NCBI RefSeq assembly: GCF_000422925.1 | Contig: NZ_AUGZ01000023.1 | Span: 1-64,000 of the forward strand | Direction of reading: 5' to 3' | Length of the DNA stretch: 64,000 nucleotides | Source of the DNA: Paludibacterium yongneupense DSM 18731 | GTDB lineage: Bacteria > Pseudomonadota > Gammaproteobacteria > Burkholderiales > Chromobacteriaceae | Notes under the pieces: model-generated | The model's input: only the letters and a program-made list of their open reading frames with translations | Told to the model about the DNA's origin: nothing | Databases searched by the model: none | Shown: piece by piece, positions 59,769-64,000 of the stretch | Layout: each line of letters starts with the position of its first letter | Numbering within the stretch: the stretch's first letter is position 1 | Position numbers and translations under genes: made by a program

Positions 59769-60713
59769 TCAGTGCTTGGCCCAGCCGGTATAGCTGGCCA
59801 CGTTATCCTGGGTCACCAGCGGCGTCGGGATCAGTACGACCGGCTGTGCCGGGCGCTTGCCGTTCAGGATGTCGAAACCGATGCGCACCGCCTTCTGCGC
59901 CATCAGATACGGGTTCTGGGCGGCAGAAGCGGCAAACAGCCCCTTCTTGTTCTTGAGCGCACCTTCTGCATCCGGTGCGCCGTCGACCGAGGTAATCAGC
60001 TTCACGTCGCTACGCCCAGCCTGCTTGATCGCCAGCTCGGCGCCGATGGCGGTCGGGTCGTTGATGGCGAATACCGCATCAATTTTCTTCTGTGCGGTCA
60101 GCAGGTTAGCCATGATCTCCATTCCGCCGTCGCGGCTGCCGCGACCATCCTGATTGAATGACAGCAGTTTGATGCCGGGGGCCGCCGCCAGTACCTTCTT
60201 GCAGCCGGATACGCGCGAAATCACGGCCGTGACAGGCGGGCCGTTCACGATCACGACATTGCCCTTGCCGTTCAGTTTTTTCACCAGATACTTGCATGCT
60301 TCCTCACCCGCCATGCTGTTGTCCGACATCACCGTGGCATCGGCACCTTCGGCACCCACATCCACGGCCACCACCGCGATGCCCGCCGCGCGCGCCTTTT
60401 TCAGTACCGGAGCGATGCCCTTGGGGTCCGAGGCATTGATCAGAATGATGTCGACCTTGTTGGCGATGAAATTCTCGATCTGGCCGACTTGGGTGTTGAG
60501 ATCGTACTTGCTGGAAACGGTCGTGACCTTGACACCGGGGCCACCCAGTTGTTTGGCGACCTCTTCCGCGCCTTTGCTGATGGCGACGAAGAAGGGGTTG
60601 GCCAGATCACCGACGGCGACGCCGACCGATTTGAGAGGATGGGCGGCGGCAAAGGCGGGCGTTGCAAGGGCACAGGACAGTGCGGTGGCCAGTAGCGTGT
60701 AGCGAAGTTTCAT
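59769..60713 (-). CDS. Sugar ABC transporter substrate-binding protein (RbsB/FrcB-like)
   Basis: A 314-residue periplasmic protein. Signal peptide MKLRYTLLATALSCALATPAFA is followed by a type I periplasmic-binding fold (Peripla_BP_4): VGVAVGDLANPFFVAISKGAEEVAKQLG, IENFIANKVDIILINASDPKGIAPVLKKARAAGIAVVAVDVGAEG, and FAINDPTAIGAELAIKQAGR. GGAG seven bases before ATG 60713 fixes the start. First gene of the importer-kinase operon, controlled by the promoter and operator at 60862-60899. Probably binds fructose, ribose or a similar monosaccharide. Confidence 0.94.
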   Translation of the reverse strand: MKLRYTLLATALSCALATPAFAAAHPLKSVGVAVGDLANPFFVAISKGAEEVAKQLGGPGVKVTTVSSKYDLNTQVGQIENFIANKVDIILINASDPKGIAPVLKKARAAGIAVVAVDVGAEGADATVMSDNSMAGEEACKYLVKKLNGKGNVVIVNGPPVTAVISRVSGCKKVLAAAPGIKLLSFNQDGRGSRDGGMEIMANLLTAQKKIDAVFAINDPTAIGAELAIKQAGRSDVKLITSVDGAPDAEGALKNKKGLFAASAAQNPYLMAQKAVRIGFDILNGKRPAQPVVLIPTPLVTQDNVASYTGWAKH

Positions 60714-60861
60714 GTCGTGACTCCGTTTGGATGGTTGGCGAGACCGGCGCAGAGGCGAAATGCGCCCGGTGCTCCATTCCCGCCACGGCGGGAAATCCTG
60801 TTGTTGTGACTTCATCGTTCCCAGCGAGTCCGGCAGCGCGCCGCTTGTTTTACCTCGCTGT

Positions 60862-60899
60862 TGAAAACGATTACAACGCGACTCGGACCTTTCTGTCAA
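60862..60899 (-). promoter_or_regulatory. Sugar-operon promoter with LacI-type operator over the -10 box
   Basis: On the minus strand a perfect TTGACA (60899-60894) is followed after 18 bp by TGTAAT (60875-60870). The -10 is the left half of TGTAATCGTTTTCA (60875-60862), which fits the LacI/GalR-family pattern TGnAAnCGnTTnCA. A bound repressor would block RNA polymerase. Predicted leader is about 150 nt. Confidence 0.75.
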
Positions 60900-61144
60900 A
60901 ACCTTGTGCCTCTATCATGTATAGACTGTGGTAATTATGCACATTCCTAATTGGAATGCATTGGCGGCATAACGTCGTTTTTAGCCGATGTAATCCATGG
61001 ATTGAACAGGAAAACCTATATTTTCACGCGTAGCATCATATAAAGTACATTTTTTATAGATCGTTTGGATGTGGCTTTCATTCTCTTAGCCTGGAGCTGA
61101 CAAGCAAAATACCGGTGCATATTTCCGTGTTTAAGGTATTTTAC

Positions 61145-61158
61145 TGAAAACGATTACA
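61145..61158. promoter_or_regulatory. Second copy of the LacI-type operator
   Basis: TGAAAACGATTACA is identical over 14 bp to the operator at 60862-60875 and in the same orientation. The two are 283 bp apart, close to 27 turns of B-DNA, which suits a repression loop. Between them (60900-61144) is AT-rich sequence without a gene. Confidence 0.65.
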
Positions 61159-61282
61159 GTTCGAGCGCAGGCAAAGCAGAGGACGGCGTGGCGCCGTGGG
61201 ACCGGAATGGCGGAAGCAAAGGCGGGGGAGCGAAGGGCGGTGCCGGGATCGATGACGACTCCGGGGCGGGACCGGCGGGGTT

Positions 61283-61507
61283 TCAGGCCCGGGTGTCGAC
61301 CCGCTGTCCGAGATTAGGCGGGTTGTTGGTGACGGGGGCAGGACTGCTGCTATCGTCGCCGAAGATTTCGTAAGCGCCCAGCGTGAGGACGGCCGCTGCC
61401 AGCGGATAGGCCGATGCTTCGCGGGCGATGCTGGTTCCTGCAGAGCCGATCAGGTCCAGCAGCGAGGCCCCTGCCGCCGCGCTGGCACCCAGTACACTAA
61501 AACTCAT
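61283..61507 (-). CDS. Small Ala/Ser-rich protein of unknown function
   Basis: Not recognised. Seventy-four codons start at ATG 61507 with AAGGA seven bases upstream. The protein MSFSVLGASAAAGASLLDLIGSAGTS... has a weakly hydrophobic N-terminal half with a possible membrane segment at about 31-48 (ASAYPLAAAVLTLGAYEIF), then an acidic, Pro/Asn-rich tail (GDDSSSPAPVTNNPPNLGQRVDTRA). It stands alone between the sugar-operon control region and a LysR gene. The ribosome site and composition support a real gene. Confidence 0.5.
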   Translation of the reverse strand: MSFSVLGASAAAGASLLDLIGSAGTSIAREASAYPLAAAVLTLGAYEIFGDDSSSPAPVTNNPPNLGQRVDTRA

Positions 61508-61610
61508 GGTTCATTCCTTGTGACTGCGCCGTGAATTCTGCTTGCGCAGCACATGTAATCAGGCTCTGACGGGATGCTATATCACCGTATGAGCGCGTGC
61601 AAGCACATGC

Positions 61611-62567
61611 TCAAACACGCCTGCGCGCGGCGGCGAGCGACGGAGGGTGCAGGGTCGAACGCAACTGGATGGCATCGTGTTCCTGGAACAGTTCGGCAAT
61701 CCAGTCGACAAAGACGCGGACTTTGGCCGACAGGTGGCGGTTTTGCGGGTAGACGATATACAGAGGCACCGGTTCGGGCAACCAGTCGCCAAGCACCAGT
61801 TCGAGGCGGCCGTGTTCCATTGCGTCCTTGAGTACGAAAGCCGGAATCTTGGCTATGCCGAGCCCGGCCTCGGCTGCCGCGACATAGCTGTTTTCGTCGT
61901 CCAGGGCGATATGACCGTCGAGTGGAGCCTGGATGCGTTCACCATCCTTGGCGAAGATCCAGTCGGCGATTTTGCCGCTGCGCGGCGAGAAATGATTGAT
62001 GCAGCGATGCGCGGCCAGATCGGCCGGATGCAGCGGTTGGCCATGCGCGGCAAGATAGGCGGGGGAGGCGCAGGTGGCGAAAAACAACTGCCCGACCCGG
62101 CGCGCGACCAGGCTGGAGTTTTGCAGCTCGCCGCTCCACACCGCGCAGTCAATTCCTTCTTCGATCAGCTCGGCGCGACGCTCGCTGCAACCGAGTTCCA
62201 GCTTGATTTCCGGGTAGCGTTCGAAGAAAACGGGAAGTGCGGGCACAATGACCGAGCGCGCCATCAGCGTCGGCACATCGATGCGCAGTCTGCCACCCGG
62301 ACGCGCATGATGCTGGGCGATCGAGTCCTCGGTGTCTCTGACCTCGGCCAGGATTGCCAGGCAGCGCGTGTAATAGGCGGCGCCATCCGGCGTTACGCTG
62401 ACGCGGCGGGTGGTGCGGTTGAGGAGTTTCACGCCGAGGGTGACTTCAAGTTTCTGAATCAGGGTCGTCGCCGTCGACTTCGGCAGGCGCAGGCTGGCCG
62501 CGGCGCTGGTGATGCCGCCGGTCTCGACGACACGCACGAAGACTTCCATCGCTTGTAACTTGTCCAT
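61611..62567 (-). CDS. LysR-family transcriptional regulator
   Basis: A 318-residue regulator: N-terminal HTH MDKLQAMEVFVRVVETGGITSAAASLRLPKSTATTLIQKLEVTLGVKLLNRTTRRVSVTPDG and an effector-binding domain (about 90-300) of the type seen in DmlR/AaeR-like regulators (SVIVPALPVFFERYPEIKLELGCSERRAELIEEGIDCAVWSG). It is divergent from the thioredoxin gene with 133 bp between starts. The target gene is not evident. Confidence 0.9.
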   Translation of the reverse strand: MDKLQAMEVFVRVVETGGITSAAASLRLPKSTATTLIQKLEVTLGVKLLNRTTRRVSVTPDGAAYYTRCLAILAEVRDTEDSIAQHHARPGGRLRIDVPTLMARSVIVPALPVFFERYPEIKLELGCSERRAELIEEGIDCAVWSGELQNSSLVARRVGQLFFATCASPAYLAAHGQPLHPADLAAHRCINHFSPRSGKIADWIFAKDGERIQAPLDGHIALDDENSYVAAAEAGLGIAKIPAFVLKDAMEHGRLELVLGDWLPEPVPLYIVYPQNRHLSAKVRVFVDWIAELFQEHDAIQLRSTLHPPSLAAARRRV

Positions 62568-62700
62568 TCACTGTTCACGGTTTTGAATAGTAAATTCGCA
62601 TTTTGGCACTTTATGCGGAGAATTTAAAACAATAGAGTGTAGGTACTGGTCTTGCCGCGCCAGGGTGGCGGGCAAGCGAACATAAATAAAAGGAGCAATC

Positions 62701-63027
62701 ATGAGTACGGCAATGAAGCATGTCAGCGACGCAACGTTCGACGCCGAGGTACTGCAAGCGTCAGGACCGGTTCTGGTCGATTACTGGGCCGAATGGTGCG
62801 GTCCCTGCAAAATGATCGCCCCGCTGCTGGAGGATCTTGCGCTGAGTCACGCCGACCGCCTGAGCGTCGCCAAAGTCGATGTCGATGCGAATGCGGAGGT
62901 GGCCGGGCGCTATGGGATTCGCGGCATTCCGACCCTGATGCTGTTCAAGGATGGCCAGGTGGTGGCGACCAAGGTCGGCGCCTTGTCGAAGACGCAGCTG
63001 GCCGAATTCATCGACGCCCATATCTGA
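62701..63027 (+). CDS. trxA: Thioredoxin
   Basis: A 108-residue cytoplasmic disulfide reductase. The active site WCGPC is at 32-36 within VLVDYWAEWCGPCKMIAPLLEDLA, followed by KVDVDANAEVAGRYGIRGIPTLMLFKDGQ with the cis-proline. Length and sequence fit the TrxA class. AAGGAGCAATC precedes the ATG. It may be a second thioredoxin rather than the main one; divergence from a LysR gene is compatible with regulated expression. Confidence 0.94.
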   Translation: MSTAMKHVSDATFDAEVLQASGPVLVDYWAEWCGPCKMIAPLLEDLALSHADRLSVAKVDVDANAEVAGRYGIRGIPTLMLFKDGQVVATKVGALSKTQLAEFIDAHI

Positions 63028-64000
63028 GTCGTGCCATCGATTTCCAGCTGGTGCAGGTGAACCGGCCGGGATCGTTGGCCACCCCGCCCCCGGCGCGGGC
63101 GAGCGCTGCCTGGCGGCTGGGCAGAGAATCCCGAGACAGGCTTCAGCCATTCCAGTCGTGAAATTCGCGTACTGATCATTCTTGTATCCCTTCCGCATCC
63201 GCTTCAAAAACAAAGCGGTGCGCGCCATCGATGACGGGACGACGCGATGTCGGCATGGTCCCGATCGTGCCCGCCGTATCGCCCCCGCTTTATCCCGTCC
63301 GGAAGCCGATGGCCCGGACCGGGCATGGAGGCGTAGCCGCTAGCGAAATCGTCCCGCACGAGCCGGGTGTCCATCCCGCAGGCAGTGACCTTGTCAGGAG
63401 GGCAATTCGTTCGTTTCGTGCTCTGTCGTCCCGGGGCGGCCATCCGTCGGGGCGTGCCTGCGGCGTCGAAGCAGGCTCCGCTTTCCGATTTCCCACCCAC
63501 AGTACGGCAGCAGGATGACGTGCAGGCCTCGGCGACCGTAACGGCGGCTTGCGCTCCATCGCCTCCAGCGCATCGCGGCCGGTGGGCTGAAAATCCTCTG
63601 CGCCGCAGCGTTGCTTTACTACCGTCCAGTGACATGGATCGCTGTACAGGGCCGCGCGTCCTTCTGGATGGCGCCCCTACCCGTGTCGTGCCAGCCGCTT
63701 CCCGTCCATTGCCTGCAGAACGATGGCTATGCCGCTGCTTTCAGGGGGCGCCAATGGCCGCTTGGTAGATGTCCCCTATGCTTAATTGCATAATAAATCC
63801 ATTTGTCTTTTTTTGTTAAATCTTATATTTATTCAAGATTATAGCTCTCCATGAAGTTAGAAAATGACTTGATGCAATTTATACGATGATTGGTTATGGT
63901 GTTATTATTTTTTAACACAAATGTCGAAGCGCATGTTTTCAGCCAGGCGTCAGCCGCACGCAGAGAGGCCCTTAGCACACATCAATGAATCGAACCTTTC
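63028..64000. other. Right end without a recognisable gene
   Basis: From 63028 to about 63770 the sequence is GC-rich with open frames on both strands, but none has protein-like composition, a ribosome site or family resemblance. From about 63775 it turns abruptly AT-rich (homopolymer T runs, TTATATTTATTC) and looks like an upstream control region for a gene beyond the edge. No terminator was found after trxA. Confidence 0.5.

Noticed and set aside
60927-60943. TGTGGTAATTATGCACA upstream of the sugar promoter, CRP-like
   Set aside because: The half-sites are nine bases apart and lack the TGTGA/TCACA form, so it does not fit a CRP site well enough to call.
63980-64000. GGTTCGATTC on the minus strand at the right edge, like a tRNA T-loop
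   Set aside because: The flanking bases do not form the five-base T-stem, and no acceptor or anticodon arm is seen next to it.

Overview
The window looks like the chromosome of a GC-rich betaproteobacterium, most likely of the order Neisseriales (Chromobacterium/Paludibacterium-like). The reasons are the complete TCA super-cluster in the order mdh / gntR / sdhCDAB-sdhE-gltA-odhA-odhB-lpdA-sucCD, a four-subunit cbb3 oxidase operon (ccoNOQP) followed by ccoG, and a prfB gene with the classical frameshift site. The assignment rests on gene content and order only; no rRNA or tRNA gene is present to confirm it.

Left edge (1-720): the end of an insertion sequence has landed inside a P4-type integrase gene, leaving only its N-terminal arm-binding domain. 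GGGTACAT repeats typical of integrase binding lie next to it. This is the edge of a genomic island abutting lysS. Housekeeping genes lysS and prfB follow (728-3399).

Central metabolism (3538-18486): mdh is divergent from a GntR/HutC regulator, which is followed by succinate dehydrogenase with its flavinylation factor, citrate synthase, the 2-oxoglutarate dehydrogenase complex with an unrecognised 59-residue membrane protein embedded in it, and succinyl-CoA synthetase. Together they cover most of the TCA cycle on one stretch of about 15 kb. A chemoreceptor gene follows.

Mosaic stretch (20600-24250): a pseudouridine kinase remnant, an HTH/DUF2975 pair, a LEA14-like lipoprotein, a LysR regulator, and about 900 bp without a gene that carries an isolated intrinsic terminator (possible small RNA).

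Accessory modules (24249-36850): an Anbu proteasome-like operon (Anbu peptidase, circularly permuted ATP-grasp, alpha-E protein, transglutaminase-like protein); an OmpA-like lipoprotein; a CadR-like metal regulator without its usual efflux pump; a thioesterase and a pseudouridine synthase; a tight four-gene operon (ArnT-like transferase, polyprenyl-phosphate glycosyltransferase, GtrA-like protein, YdjC-family deacetylase) that could modify lipid A with an amino sugar; and a peptide transporter.

Respiration (36895-42915): ccoNOQP-ccoG-fixH on the minus strand, with a well-formed FNR-type promoter about 320 bp upstream of ccoN.

Peptidases, aroC, galE and enzymes (42990-56148) are ordinary chromosomal genes with some orphan or uncharacterised members. 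The last module (56183-61158) is a sugar ABC importer with a PfkB kinase. Its strong promoter overlaps one of two identical LacI-type operators. A small unknown protein, a LysR regulator and a thioredoxin follow, and the last kilobase has no recognisable gene.
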